Made by a program: the position numbers and the translations under genes
DNA from: Burkholderiaceae bacterium
GTDB lineage: Bacteria; Pseudomonadota; Gammaproteobacteria; Burkholderiales; Burkholderiaceae_E
DNA: 64,000 bases
Reading direction: 5' to 3'
Assembly: GCA_023954015.1 (NCBI GenBank)
Contig: JAMLIS010000014.1
Coordinates: forward strand, 1 to 64,000
Notes under the pieces: generated by a model
Databases searched by the model: none
Told to the model about the DNA's origin: nothing
What the model saw: only the letters and a program-made list of their open reading frames with translations
Shown here: positions 31,285 through 40,638 of the stretch, in pieces
How positions within the stretch are numbered: the stretch's first letter is position 1
How the letters are laid out: every line of letters starts with the position of its first letter

Positions 31285-32055
31285 ATGCCCGACACCGAAG
31301 CGCGGCGCCGACCGCACCCGTCGAAGAGCGCGCGCCGCTCGCGCCTTCTGCTTCCCGCCGCGCTCGTTGCATTGGCGAGCGCCGGCTGCGCCACCACCGA
31401 CGAGGTGCGCTACGGCAACGTCGTCGCCGTGCCGGGCGCCTACGACACCTCTACGTACGCGGTGCGCCAACCGCTCAGCCTCGGCGAGATCATCGCCGCG
31501 CTGCGCGCCGGCCGCTCGCCGCACGAACTGGCCGACGAGGTCGACGAAAAAGGGCTGCTCGCGCCCGCCACCAGCGCCGACATCGACCTGCTGCTGCAAT
31601 CGGGCGCCGACGCCGAACTGATCGACGCCGTGCGCGAAGCGTCGGCGACGGAGCAGGCCGCTTCTCCCCCTCCGTTCGGCGTCGCACCGCCGATCACCGT
31701 GGCGCCGCCCGTCATCGTGACGCCACCGCCGCTCTACCCGAGCTACGGCTGGTATCCGTACGCACCCTACGCTCCGTTCAGCTTCGGGCTCTGGTACTAC
31801 GATGCTCCCCGGTACCGGGCCCTGCGATACCGACCCGCGCCCCCACCGCATCACGAGCGCTGGCGCCCGGATTCAAGGCCGCCGCGACCGGGGTGGCAGA
31901 GCCCGCGGTTGTCGCCGGCGCCGGAGGGGGCGGGCGAATCGGTTCGGCCTGGCGGGTCGTCTCGGGTCCCGTCGGGAGGGTCGCCGCGTGTCGCACCGGG
32001 AGGCTCCCGGGGGGCAGTACCGGGAGCGGTTCGAGGTGGGCGGACGCTCGACTGA
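31285..32055 (+). CDS. Proline- and tyrosine-rich putative lipoprotein
   Basis: 256 residues. A basic N-terminus and hydrophobic segment (about 20-35) end at SAGC (Cys35), a weak lipobox with serine at -3. Residues 65-110 form a short acidic helical region, then come PP-rich stretches with many Tyr and Trp (YPSYGWYPYAPYAPF), and a Gly/Pro/Arg/Ser-rich tail. I recognise no domain. It is probably exported. The first gene on the plus strand here, it may mark the boundary between housekeeping DNA and the polysaccharide locus. The 289 bases after it (to 32344) show no gene I can support. Confidence 0.6.
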   Translation: MPDTEARRRPHPSKSARRSRLLLPAALVALASAGCATTDEVRYGNVVAVPGAYDTSTYAVRQPLSLGEIIAALRAGRSPHELADEVDEKGLLAPATSADIDLLLQSGADAELIDAVREASATEQAASPPPFGVAPPITVAPPVIVTPPPLYPSYGWYPYAPYAPFSFGLWYYDAPRYRALRYRPAPPPHHERWRPDSRPPRPGWQSPRLSPAPEGAGESVRPGGSSRVPSGGSPRVAPGGSRGAVPGAVRGGRTLD

Positions 32056-32344
32056 GCGCAAGAAAGGGCTGACACGAGCTCAAACAACCACCGCCGCCCT
32101 CGCAGCGCAGCCGCAGCTGGCGGTGCGGTTTCGGTGGGTACCGCAGGAAAGCCCCATGTTGCACCTGCCGTTCGATTTCAAGATGCTCGCCACCAAGAAT
32201 CACGACGGAAACTTGGCAGAAACGGGAATATGTCGCATTGAAGCCCACGCCTCGGCAATACGATAGAGCCGTATCGAACCTGGGCACGAGGCACCATGGC
32301 ACGTGGCCCTCTTTTCGAACGCGGGTCAGCAGCGGAAAGAGCGG

Positions 32345-33571
32345 ATGCCCAAAATTCTTCTCGTCAACAACTATCACTACCGTCGCGGCGGCGCCGACGT
32401 TGTTTATCTGGAACAGGGACGTTTGTTGCGAGAGCGCGGTTGGGAAGTGGTCGAATTCTCGATGCAGCATCCGCAGAATGAACCATCGAGATACGCGGAT
32501 TCATTTTGCGAGGAAATCGAATATGGCCGGCCGTACAGCGCGCTGACGAAGTTGCGTCACGCAACCAAGATCGTCTATTCATTCGAAGCTGCTGCAAAAA
32601 TGCGTGCGCTGATCGAGCGCGAGCGGCCGGACGTGGTGCACGCTCACAACGTGTACCACCACCTTTCGCCCTCGGTATTGCACGCAGCTGGACGGTGCGG
32701 CGTCCCAGTGCTGCTCACCACGCACGACCTGAAGTTGCTTTGCCCGGCGATCAGCATGCTGTGCGCGGGGCAGGTTTGCGAGGAATGTCGCACGCGCGGC
32801 CGTTTCTCGGTCGTGCGCAAGCGATGCCAGAAAGGATCATTGGCGCTGAGCATGCTTGTTTTTGCAGAGTCGACGCTGCACGATATATCGGGGATCTATC
32901 GAAAGTCGATAGACCGCCTCATCTCGCCGAGCCGATTCTTCATCGAGAAGTTCGCCGAATGGGGCTGGCCGGGAGCGCCTTTCAGCCACATTCCGAATTT
33001 TGTCGACGTCGAATCGTTGCACCCTGAGTTTCGCCCCGGCAAGTACTTTGTCTATTTCGGCCGACTGAGTGCTGAGAAGGGCCTGAAAACGCTCGTTGCG
33101 GCCGCCGCCAACGCCGGCGTCGAGGTACGCCTCGTGGGTACGGGTCCCATCGAAGAGGATCTGCGACGACAGGCAGACCAGTTCAGCGCGAACGTTCGTT
33201 TTTGCGGATTTCTGAAGGGGGAAGCGCTCTGGCAAACTGTACGTGAGAGTCGCGCCGTGGTACTCGCGTCCGAATGGTACGAGAACGCTCCATTGACGAT
33301 CCTCGAGGCTTATGCCTGCGGAAAGCCGGCGCTAGGCTCGCGGATCGGGGGCATTCCCGAGTTGATCCAACCAGGGAAAACCGGACAGATGTTCGAAAGT
33401 GGAAACAGTCTCGAGCTCGCCGATGTTCTGCGCAGCTATGCGGAGATGCCTGACGGCGACGTGGAAGCGCAAGGCCGCTATGCGCGCGCCTGGGTCGAGA
33501 CCGACTTCACCATCGAGCGACATGCGAACCGACTTATCGACGCATATCGACTTGCTGGGGTAATGGTATGA
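32345..33571 (+). CDS. Glycosyltransferase family 4
   Basis: 408 residues. The N-terminal GT-B half starts MPKILLVNNYHYRRGGAD, with the GG acceptor loop. The C-terminal half has the nucleotide-sugar signature in EWYENAPLTILEAYACGKPALGS (Glu-x7-Glu). It should add a sugar to the lipid-linked polysaccharide repeat on the inner face of the membrane. A cysteine-rich stretch (CAGQVCEEC, about residue 140) is unusual but seen in some EPS transferases. The ATG at 32345 has a purine-rich GGAAAGAG upstream. It overlaps the next transferase by four bases (ATGA). Confidence 0.9.
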   Translation: MPKILLVNNYHYRRGGADVVYLEQGRLLRERGWEVVEFSMQHPQNEPSRYADSFCEEIEYGRPYSALTKLRHATKIVYSFEAAAKMRALIERERPDVVHAHNVYHHLSPSVLHAAGRCGVPVLLTTHDLKLLCPAISMLCAGQVCEECRTRGRFSVVRKRCQKGSLALSMLVFAESTLHDISGIYRKSIDRLISPSRFFIEKFAEWGWPGAPFSHIPNFVDVESLHPEFRPGKYFVYFGRLSAEKGLKTLVAAAANAGVEVRLVGTGPIEEDLRRQADQFSANVRFCGFLKGEALWQTVRESRAVVLASEWYENAPLTILEAYACGKPALGSRIGGIPELIQPGKTGQMFESGNSLELADVLRSYAEMPDGDVEAQGRYARAWVETDFTIERHANRLIDAYRLAGVMV

Positions 33572-34716
33572 AAATTCTCGTCCTCGGTGTTCGCGCAGTT
33601 CCTGGAGTAGCGGGAGGCGTCGAATCGCACTGCGAGAACTTGTACCCCCTGGTCGCGGCTGCCGGCATCGATGTAGAAATCGTCGTGCGAAGCGCGTATA
33701 CCGACAAGTACTGGCCCACGCAATGGCGAGGAACCAGAATTCGTCGACTTTGGTCGCCGCGCAAGTCGGGGTACGAGGCGATCGTCCACACATTTCTTGG
33801 CGTCCTGTATGCGGGGTTGCATCGTCCGGACGTTCTTCATCTGCATTCTGTCGGACCAGCGATTTTCACTCCCCTCGCCCGTCTGCTAGGCCTCCGCGTG
33901 GTCGTCACTTACCACGCGCCCGACTACCTACAGGCGAAATGGGGTCGGCTCGGAAAATGGATCTTGAAAACCGGCGAGCGAATGGCGATGTCCTTCGCAA
34001 ACGAGGTTGTCTGCGTATCCCAGCACGGAGCCCTCGAACTGGCCCGCATCTACGGACGGGAACCGAGGGTGATTAGAAACGGGGTGCCGCGCATCGAAAC
34101 ACCGTCGACGAATCCGGCACTCACGGCTCTCGGGCTTTCAGCTGGTCGATACGTGCTCCACGTCGGCCGCGCAATTGAAGACAAGCGACACAAGGATCTC
34201 ATTCACGCATTTCTGCGCGCGAAGCTGCAAAATTGGAAACTCGTCCTTGTCGGCGACATGGCTGGCAACGACGACTACAGCGATCAGGTACGTCGCCTTG
34301 CAGCGCAGCACCCTGATATAGTCCTCGCCGGCTTCCGCAGCGGGACTGAGCTACATGCCCTGTTCGCGAATGCCGGCTGCTTCGCCTTGCCGTCAGCGAT
34401 CGAGGGTATGCCGATTGCGCTTCTCGAGGCGTTGAGCGCCGGCAGTCCAGTGGTGGCAAGCGATATTCCGGCAAATCACGAGGTCGAACTGCCGCAGGCG
34501 TGCTATTTTCCGGTAGGCGACATCGATGCAATGGCAATTGCACTTGCAGGCGTCCCCGCTCTGGTGCCGAAAAAAGTGTGGCAATCGATTCGTCAGCGCG
34601 TACATATCGAGTACGACTGGACCCGAATTGCGGAGCAGATTATCCGCCTGTATCGCCACAGCAGTAAAGAAAGCGAATTGGGACCTGCCTCCATCGAGTC
34701 ACGCGCGCCCTACTAG
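33568..34716 (+). CDS. Glycosyltransferase family 4
   Basis: 382 residues. GT-B fold: N-terminal MKILVLGVRAVPGVAGGVE, which is typical of rhamnosyl- or mannosyltransferase-like proteins, YHAPDY in the acceptor half, VLHVGRAIEDKRHKDL at the domain link and AIEGMPIALLEALSAGSPVV with the Glu-x7-Glu motif. The donor sugar cannot be told. It is translationally coupled to the previous gene. The stop is followed by a 757-base gap with an insertion-sequence-like scar. Confidence 0.9.
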   Translation: MKILVLGVRAVPGVAGGVESHCENLYPLVAAAGIDVEIVVRSAYTDKYWPTQWRGTRIRRLWSPRKSGYEAIVHTFLGVLYAGLHRPDVLHLHSVGPAIFTPLARLLGLRVVVTYHAPDYLQAKWGRLGKWILKTGERMAMSFANEVVCVSQHGALELARIYGREPRVIRNGVPRIETPSTNPALTALGLSAGRYVLHVGRAIEDKRHKDLIHAFLRAKLQNWKLVLVGDMAGNDDYSDQVRRLAAQHPDIVLAGFRSGTELHALFANAGCFALPSAIEGMPIALLEALSAGSPVVASDIPANHEVELPQACYFPVGDIDAMAIALAGVPALVPKKVWQSIRQRVHIEYDWTRIAEQIIRLYRHSSKESELGPASIESRAPY

Positions 34717-35473
34717 TGGAGTGAGTGCCGGTCAGGTTTCAGATATCTACGCAAATCTGCTGCCGACGCCGAAGCGTCGGTCACTCTCGCCGAAATCGTC
34801 GGTCACATTGCCGAAACCGCCAGTCACGATTGCGCCGAGGCGTCGGCTGGCACGCGCCTGTTCATCCACGCCCGGTTCGGTAGATGCGCTCGGCTTCGAA
34901 CATCTCGTTCCAGTGGCTGATGCGGCCGTCGCCGCGGTCGAGTTTCGAGGGGGAGGTCCAGGTATCTCAACTCGAATTGTGTTCAGACTAGCGGGGACGC
35001 CTTTTTAGCCTGAAGGCAACCTGTGCGCGACTGTCCAGCGGGCTCACCACTTTGGGCCGTTGATTTCCTCCAAGGTGTAAATCGCCGTCTCGCGCTGGGG
35101 ATGATGCGCTCGACCGGCTCTTCTTTCGCTCCTCGCCGCTGTGCGGAAACCATTCTCTCAGCTCACGAATAACAAAAAAAACGGGATAGTCTAAGCCGCC
35201 TCCGCCCGTCCCGGGATCCATCGGATCACCTCGGGAAAACCCGCGCTTTTCAGTCCCTGTACTGGCGCTCCAGTGGGGCGCTCGACCGTTGGTCCGCCCT
35301 GATCGACCACTCGTTTGGGTTCGTCAGCGCTTGAAGGCCGTTGATCCGCGACGGCTTCGACCCCGTGCTCGTTCCTTCTAGGTTTCGTGACATCCGTCAC
35401 GTCCCAGTGGCGGAGGGGTGCCCAGCAAACACTGCTGGCCTCGTAGCAACGAGCAATTTGAGGGTTAAATCCA
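34717..35473. other. Long non-coding spacer, probable mobile-element scar
   Basis: No intact gene is supported. The left part carries the 21-base repeat array described separately. Next to it a short minus-strand frame (about 34865-34970, reading ISHWNEMFEAERIYRTG) ends in a stop just before the repeats, as the 3' end of a transposon gene would. Around 35169-35178 there is an A-run that on the minus strand follows a weak CGGGA/TCCCG stem. Two small palindromes (CGTGAC/GTCACG near 35388 and CCAGCA/TGCTGG near 35422) lie upstream of the next lipoprotein. Confidence 0.5.
34768..34850. repeat. 21-base direct repeats, IS21-like end
   Basis: Three units at 34768-34788, 34789-34809 and 34810-34830 share GCCGAA..CG.C.GTCAC with an exact 21-base period; a fourth weaker copy starts at 34834. 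IS21-family elements carry such multiple repeats (TGACCGATTTCGGC type) at their ends. No transposase gene remains beside them. Confidence 0.6.
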
Positions 35474-36595
35474 ATGGACGAACGCCACATCGCCGTTTCC
35501 GTACCCGCTGCCGCCGATCGGATAATATCGACGGTCTGGAGGAGAAAAGGCGTGTTGGGTGCTTGCGCGATTTCCGTTGTTCTCAGTGCCTGCGGGGGCG
35601 GGGGCAGCCAATTCGAAGGCGGAGTGACGGGCTCGCAAGGCTTGGAGAGTTCGGCGCCCGATGCCAAGGGAGGCGCCACCGTCGGCGTCGCCAGCAGCCC
35701 GACCACGAAGCCTGCCAGCCCCATCGTACAACCCCCCAGCGACGTCGCCAGCGCCACGTCAAGTAATGCCAGAGGAACGCCAGCTTCCGAGGCTGGCGCT
35801 ACTACGGCCGCGAATTGGGTCGATACGCTGATCAGCGACATGAAATGGTTTCACGACGCCCCGTCCGCAGTGCTGGAGACGATTCCTGGATGGGGATCGG
35901 GCGCAAACTACCCCGAAGCGACGCAGCGACCGGCGGGATGGAAGATCGCCATTCCGTGGTCGCACACCATGCGAGACACGAGCGCAATAAGAGCTTCGGA
36001 TTCTCAGCGACCGTGGCGCGAGAAGGGCCCTTACACGGGAAATGACGCACCGAACACCCGTATTCAGCAGCGCGACATTCAGATGTGGTGGCTTCTCAGT
36101 AACGGCCAGTGGGTGCTCGGCTCGCACAGCTCGCAACCCGGCGCAAATATGTACCCCATGAATTGGAGCGAGGGCTCGGACATCAACGCAAGGGAACTTT
36201 GGCGCGACGAGTCATCCAACGGCGGCGGCGCGTCCATGCGCAGCGTCAGCCGCGACGGTTACATCAACCATCTTTGGCACACTTGGGCCAGTCCCCATGA
36301 AATCCCTGCAAATGCAATTGGAGCAGCCACAGCCTACTTTTCACGCCTGATTCTCGATAACCCGAATGGGCCCGACGACCGCCATCTTGCACACATTCTC
36401 TCTGCTGGTGCAGGCGACTGGTACAAGGATCAAGCCACAATCTCCGCCTTCAAAGTGCAAGGACAGAACGTGACCTATATGGGCTTTGGGCGTCTCAAGT
36501 ACGTCACGAAGGATTGGCAATTGTTCGGTTGGACGAGTCTGAGTGAAGCGCAAATCCGAGCCAATCCGCCTCCATTCATCGGCCTGCCGAAGTAA
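35474..36595 (+). CDS. Secreted lipoprotein of unknown function
   Basis: 373 residues. The N-terminal signal ends in VVLSAC, a good lipobox (LSAC, about Cys40), followed by a GGGGS linker and about 70 residues of Ser/Ala/Pro/Thr-rich spacer. The folded part (about 110-373) is rich in Trp, Asn and Ser (IPWSHTMRDTS, NLWHTW-type stretches, DRHLAHILSAGAGDWY). I recognise no family. A tryptophan-rich secreted domain in a polysaccharide locus suggests carbohydrate binding or modification, but this is inference. It lies beside the insertion scar and opposite in direction to the flippase, in the more A+T-rich stretch, so it may have arrived by transfer. Confidence 0.75.
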   Translation: MDERHIAVSVPAAADRIISTVWRRKGVLGACAISVVLSACGGGGSQFEGGVTGSQGLESSAPDAKGGATVGVASSPTTKPASPIVQPPSDVASATSSNARGTPASEAGATTAANWVDTLISDMKWFHDAPSAVLETIPGWGSGANYPEATQRPAGWKIAIPWSHTMRDTSAIRASDSQRPWREKGPYTGNDAPNTRIQQRDIQMWWLLSNGQWVLGSHSSQPGANMYPMNWSEGSDINARELWRDESSNGGGASMRSVSRDGYINHLWHTWASPHEIPANAIGAATAYFSRLILDNPNGPDDRHLAHILSAGAGDWYKDQATISAFKVQGQNVTYMGFGRLKYVTKDWQLFGWTSLSEAQIRANPPPFIGLPK

Positions 36596-36636
36596 ATCCT
36601 ATAAACGCGGTGCCGGCAAATGCGCCCGCTCCGGGC

Positions 36637-38172
36637 TCAGGCACGACGCTTCAGAATGGCAGCGATAGCATCTCGCTCACGCGCGCCGACCGGTCGAAGT
36701 GCGACGATTCCTGCGATAAACGCTGCCACCGCTATCGCTACGCAGAAGATCCATCCTGTTTCGATGCTCCGCAAGATCGCAGCGACGGCAAATGCGAGAC
36801 CTGCAGCCGCGAGCATCCTCGCCGTCGCTGCAAGGTCGTGCATGTACGGGAAACCTTCGGCATCCAGCCGCCATATCAGGATCAGGGACCCAAGCACGAG
36901 GCCCACGATGTTGGCGACTGGCAACGCGTACACGCCAAACACAGGAAGCAATGCGACTCCTGGCAACATGCACAAAGTAATAACCGCATTGGACCAGATC
37001 AGAGGCCCGTTTCGCTCGACTGCGTGGCTCACGTGGTCGAGCATGAATCGCAGTGAGTACATCAGGACCAACAAGCACATCAATAGTAGAAGGCCTACGC
37101 CGCTTTCGGTGTATTTTCCTCTCGTGACGAGCGAGAGCATGGGTTCACCCCCCGCAAAAATCACCACGGCTGCCAGACACACGATGATTGCGTTGACCTT
37201 GAAAATGATATTCGCCGCTAGCGCGAGATCTGAAAAGCGTTGATCTCGAACGTAGCGAGCGGTCAACACAGGGCGGATAACGCCGGCGAGCAATCGAACA
37301 GGGAGATAGCGCTCCATCAGATCAGCTACCGATTGCGCGAATCCGAACAAAGCGATCTCGGGACTCGACAACGAAGCACCGACCAAGAGTCGGTTGGTCG
37401 ACCCCCCGTAGGGCAGTATCAGAAGATTCTGAAAATAGCCCTTCAAGCCGAACTCCCCCATCCGACGAAAGTTCTTGCGCATCCAGTCGGCGTCACGCAA
37501 TGGATCGGTAGCGTCCGCAGCGGGCACCGCATAAAGGCTGCCGATTGCCATGATCGCGAAGCCAAGCAACTCGGTGATCAACTCGATGACGATAACCGCT
37601 TCCAGATCGAGCGAGCCATTGCTGGCTAACAACGCCAACAAGAGAAAGCGGACAAGGGTCGCCACACTCGCGCCCGCCTGTGCGATCGCCTGACGCAGCA
37701 TCGACTCGAGCACACCGAACAACGTGGTAGCGGCCACGCGTGCGAGGACGACAAGGAGGTACGCACGCATTGCCCATTCCCAACCCGCAAGGCCGATCCA
37801 GGGCGATACCTTCGGTGCGAGCATATAGACGGCGGCGAGAAATAGAGCCAAGACTCCGAACCGCAATCCAAGGCCGTAGGCCACCAACCGGCGGAGGGCG
37901 CCGCCCCGGTGTTCCGCATACAACTCGGGTACGTACCGCGACAGAACGTGCGCCAACCCGACGCCGGTAACCGTGTCGAAAATCTCGACTAGCGCAAAGA
38001 GGACTGTATAGGCCGCGAACTGCTCGATCGACAGCACCCTGACGAGCAACAGAAAGGTGCCGACCCCGGCAATGGACGTGATCGCCTTGCCGCCGACCAG
38101 ATACGCGATGCCATGGAAGATGCGCGAGGTGCCGTATGGATCGGTCGCGGGACGAACGCGTGCTTCCGGCAT
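36637..38172 (-). CDS. Polysaccharide flippase (Wzx/MATE-like)
   Basis: 511 residues with 12-14 hydrophobic helices spread over the whole length, the layout of the polysaccharide flippase superfamily. The N-terminal IAYLVGGKAITSIAGVGTFLL helix is typical. It should move the undecaprenyl-linked repeat unit across the inner membrane. Just upstream in the same direction are the polymerase/ligase, kinase and chain-length genes, so it is the last gene of that minus-strand run. Confidence 0.88.
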   Translation of the reverse strand: MPEARVRPATDPYGTSRIFHGIAYLVGGKAITSIAGVGTFLLLVRVLSIEQFAAYTVLFALVEIFDTVTGVGLAHVLSRYVPELYAEHRGGALRRLVAYGLGLRFGVLALFLAAVYMLAPKVSPWIGLAGWEWAMRAYLLVVLARVAATTLFGVLESMLRQAIAQAGASVATLVRFLLLALLASNGSLDLEAVIVIELITELLGFAIMAIGSLYAVPAADATDPLRDADWMRKNFRRMGEFGLKGYFQNLLILPYGGSTNRLLVGASLSSPEIALFGFAQSVADLMERYLPVRLLAGVIRPVLTARYVRDQRFSDLALAANIIFKVNAIIVCLAAVVIFAGGEPMLSLVTRGKYTESGVGLLLLMCLLVLMYSLRFMLDHVSHAVERNGPLIWSNAVITLCMLPGVALLPVFGVYALPVANIVGLVLGSLILIWRLDAEGFPYMHDLAATARMLAAAGLAFAVAAILRSIETGWIFCVAIAVAAFIAGIVALRPVGARERDAIAAILKRRA

Positions 38173-38188
38173 TACAGCCTTGCTTGCA

Positions 38189-39694
38189 TCAGGAACGGCA
38201 GCGGCTGTGTTTTCGATCCAGGGAGCGCCACAACCAGGCGATCGAACCGAGGCAAAAAGCCGAAAGAACCTGCTGACTCGCTACAGAAAACTCTGCACTC
38301 GAGTAGAACAGCATCGAAGCCAGCATCAACGCGGCGGCGCAGAGGGTGCGGCTGAGCGCGCGATCGAAACCGGGTGCCGACAATCGTACCATCCGAGCTG
38401 CGCGGCTTGCGCCAGATAGGTACATCGCCACCACGAGCAGGAATCCGAGAATGCCGAGGTCCCACAGGACGGACGAAGCGGCAGTAAGCCCGATAAACAG
38501 GTTAGCGTGGGCGCGATCCATATGGCCGGGATCGGGTTCGTTCACGCCGCCGAACGAACTCCCGAGCCCATGGCCGAACAGTAGCCCGACCGGATCGGAG
38601 AGACCATGCTGACTCGCCCAATAGGTAAGCACGCTACTCCGATTGAGACTCGACCCGTAATATCCCGTCGTGCCGAAGTTGTAGGCGACGACCGCTTCTA
38701 TCGTGCTGCCAAGAGACTGTCCGGGACCAGTCAGCGCAATAAGATAGGCCCAGCCAAGCGCTACAAGAATCGGAACAGCCAAGATGATCGTTAGAAAAAA
38801 GCGGCGAGGATGTTCGCGAATCAGATCGCCGTACAGAACCAAGAAGGCAAGTGGGAACAGCACGAAAACGAGAAACACTTCTCCTAGCATCAATGGCGTG
38901 AAAACAATAACCAAGATAGGAAGAACCCGGCGTGCCGAGACGATACGCTCTCGCCATGCTGCCAGGAGAAACGTCAAAATGAGCGTGCACAGGAATGCCA
39001 TGACGCTGCTGCTTCCTCCTCCAGTCAGCGATCCTTCCATCGTACCCACGATGATATCCACCGGAACTACGTCCGGCATGCCTTCGCGCATCGGCACCAA
39101 TACCACGCGCTGGTAAATGGCGAACGGCAATTGCACGAGCGCGAGTGCGACCAGAAAACCCCACCACCTGCGCACCAATCGCGGAGGGAATGGCACTACC
39201 GAGAGGATGAACAGAAGTCCGTAGAACTCGAAATAACGCTTCGCCGCTCGAATCCCCTCGGTAAGGGGGCCCTCGGAATACCCCATCGACAACACGCCGA
39301 AGGTCAGCAGCAGCATGGCCATGACAACGTGCGCTGGCAAGGGACGCGAGAAACGATCGCGCCCGATCGACGAATAGAGAATCGCCGCTCCGGTGAGGAA
39401 GAACCCGAGCAACGCGAACAGCCAGCCCGCTTTTTCCAGTGCCGGGACGAACATCGTCACCGGCCCCGACACGAGCAGGACTCCGACCAGAATGAGCCAG
39501 ACGACGAACGACAATGCGTTCAGCAGGGCGAACCCGAGTATTGCGCCCAGGGTCAGCAGGATCGGAATGGGACGGCCGCTCGCTATCATGTAGCCCGCCA
39601 GCGCAGCCGCCGTGGCGAAGGAAAGCACGATGAGCGCGGCCGCTCTCGTGTCGGAACGTGCGTTACCGAAGGGAAGGTCGAACCGCGAGAGCAT
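38189..39694 (-). CDS. O-antigen polymerase/ligase-like membrane protein (Wzy-like)
   Basis: 501 residues with about 12 membrane helices and one large periplasmic loop (about 300-390) containing GSSLNRSSVLTYW and GHGLGSSFGG. This is the pattern of the Wzy_C/O-antigen ligase family. In a Wzx/Wzy-type locus with EpsF and EpsG homologues it most likely polymerises the repeat units. It is 16 bases upstream of the flippase and 14 downstream of the kinase. Confidence 0.83.
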   Translation of the reverse strand: MLSRFDLPFGNARSDTRAAALIVLSFATAAALAGYMIASGRPIPILLTLGAILGFALLNALSFVVWLILVGVLLVSGPVTMFVPALEKAGWLFALLGFFLTGAAILYSSIGRDRFSRPLPAHVVMAMLLLTFGVLSMGYSEGPLTEGIRAAKRYFEFYGLLFILSVVPFPPRLVRRWWGFLVALALVQLPFAIYQRVVLVPMREGMPDVVPVDIIVGTMEGSLTGGGSSSVMAFLCTLILTFLLAAWRERIVSARRVLPILVIVFTPLMLGEVFLVFVLFPLAFLVLYGDLIREHPRRFFLTIILAVPILVALGWAYLIALTGPGQSLGSTIEAVVAYNFGTTGYYGSSLNRSSVLTYWASQHGLSDPVGLLFGHGLGSSFGGVNEPDPGHMDRAHANLFIGLTAASSVLWDLGILGFLLVVAMYLSGASRAARMVRLSAPGFDRALSRTLCAAALMLASMLFYSSAEFSVASQQVLSAFCLGSIAWLWRSLDRKHSRCRS

Positions 39695-39708
39695 CGCCCG
39701 GAATCGAT

Positions 39709-40623
39709 CTAGTATTCGTTCAGGGTGGTGCCCAGAAGCGCCACGCCCGAACTCGACAGGATCGATGCGAGTTGCGCGAGTTCCGGTCCTTTCGTTCGAT
39801 CCTTCCGGCCCACGATCAGCGAAGCCTTCGCACGCTTCGCGACGACCAGCGCGTCGGCAGCCTGTTGGGCGGAGGGCGTATCGATCAGGATCACGTTGAA
39901 GCGATTCGAAAGTTCGTTCAGCAGGATCGGAAATGCGTCCCTTCCCAGCAGTTCCAGCGGGTTGGGTGGCTGCGGACCCGATGGCAGCACCGAAAGATTC
40001 GCCATGTTATCGATATCGACGATTTCCTCGAACCCGGCGCGACCGCTCAGAATTCCCGAGAGCCCCATCCGGTTGCGCAGGCCGAACTGCTTGTGCTGCA
40101 CCGAGTGCCGAAGATCGGCGTCGATGATCAAAGTTCGCTCTTCGAGCTGGGAGAAGGCGACGCCGAGGTTCGCAGTGATGAAGCTCTTACCGTCGCCCCG
40201 GTCGACGCTGGTGATCGCCAACGCGGTCTGGCCTGGAGTGCCGTCGAACCAGCGCATCATCAATTGGCTGCGCAACCCGCGCAGCGCTTCGGCAAAGGGC
40301 GCATCCGGGCTGACGATGGAAGTGAGCCCGGAAACCGCCGACGATTGCGCTTTGCCTGAGGAGTAGCCGAACTGAAGGGCCAGCGCCTCGTCGACCTCGC
40401 GCCGGCTCACGAATCGCTTCTGCACGGCGATCTCCCCGAAGCGGCGATCGCTGCCCTGCTGAGCATGCAGGACGCTTTCGACCTGTTCCGGGGTCAGCTT
40501 TCCGCCTGCAACAAGGATTTCGCCGATCCGCTGGGATCGGCGCACGGACGAAACGATGTCCGAAGACCCGCGCTCGGCAGCAGGCGTCGGCACGATTTGG
40601 TGGAGTGTGGGGGCTTCTTTCAT
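39709..40623 (-). CDS. epsG: EpsG-like tyrosine kinase for chain-length control
   Basis: 304 residues. An N-terminal MshEN/GspE-N-like segment (RIGEILVAGGKLTPEQVE, about 32-90) precedes a bacterial tyrosine kinase domain: P-loop DRGDGKSFITANLG, Walker A' LIIDADLRHS and Walker B VILIDTPS. The order matches EpsG of the Methylobacillus methanolan locus. It should act with EpsF in regulating polymer length. The tail ends NEY with only one terminal tyrosine, not a tyrosine cluster. It is 15 bases after epsF. Confidence 0.85.
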   Translation of the reverse strand: MKEAPTLHQIVPTPAAERGSSDIVSSVRRSQRIGEILVAGGKLTPEQVESVLHAQQGSDRRFGEIAVQKRFVSRREVDEALALQFGYSSGKAQSSAVSGLTSIVSPDAPFAEALRGLRSQLMMRWFDGTPGQTALAITSVDRGDGKSFITANLGVAFSQLEERTLIIDADLRHSVQHKQFGLRNRMGLSGILSGRAGFEEIVDIDNMANLSVLPSGPQPPNPLELLGRDAFPILLNELSNRFNVILIDTPSAQQAADALVVAKRAKASLIVGRKDRTKGPELAQLASILSSSGVALLGTTLNEY

Positions 40624-40638
40624 GTGCGGGTCGGCGTA

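Noticed and set aside
31778..32470. Minus-strand 230-codon frame between the lipoprotein and first glycosyltransferase
   Set aside because: It overlaps the 3' part of the lipoprotein gene and the 5' end of the glycosyltransferase gene and shows no known motif.
34768..34850. CRISPR array
   Set aside because: The 21-base units are directly joined without spacers, so it is a tandem repeat.
35160..35215. Intrinsic terminator on the minus strand (weak stem plus T8)
   Set aside because: The stem is only about five bases with a long loop, and no minus-strand gene leads into it.
35191..35841. Minus-strand frame beside the repeat scar as a transposase
   Set aside because: It is mostly antisense to the lipoprotein gene and has no DDE or helix-turn-helix motif I can see.
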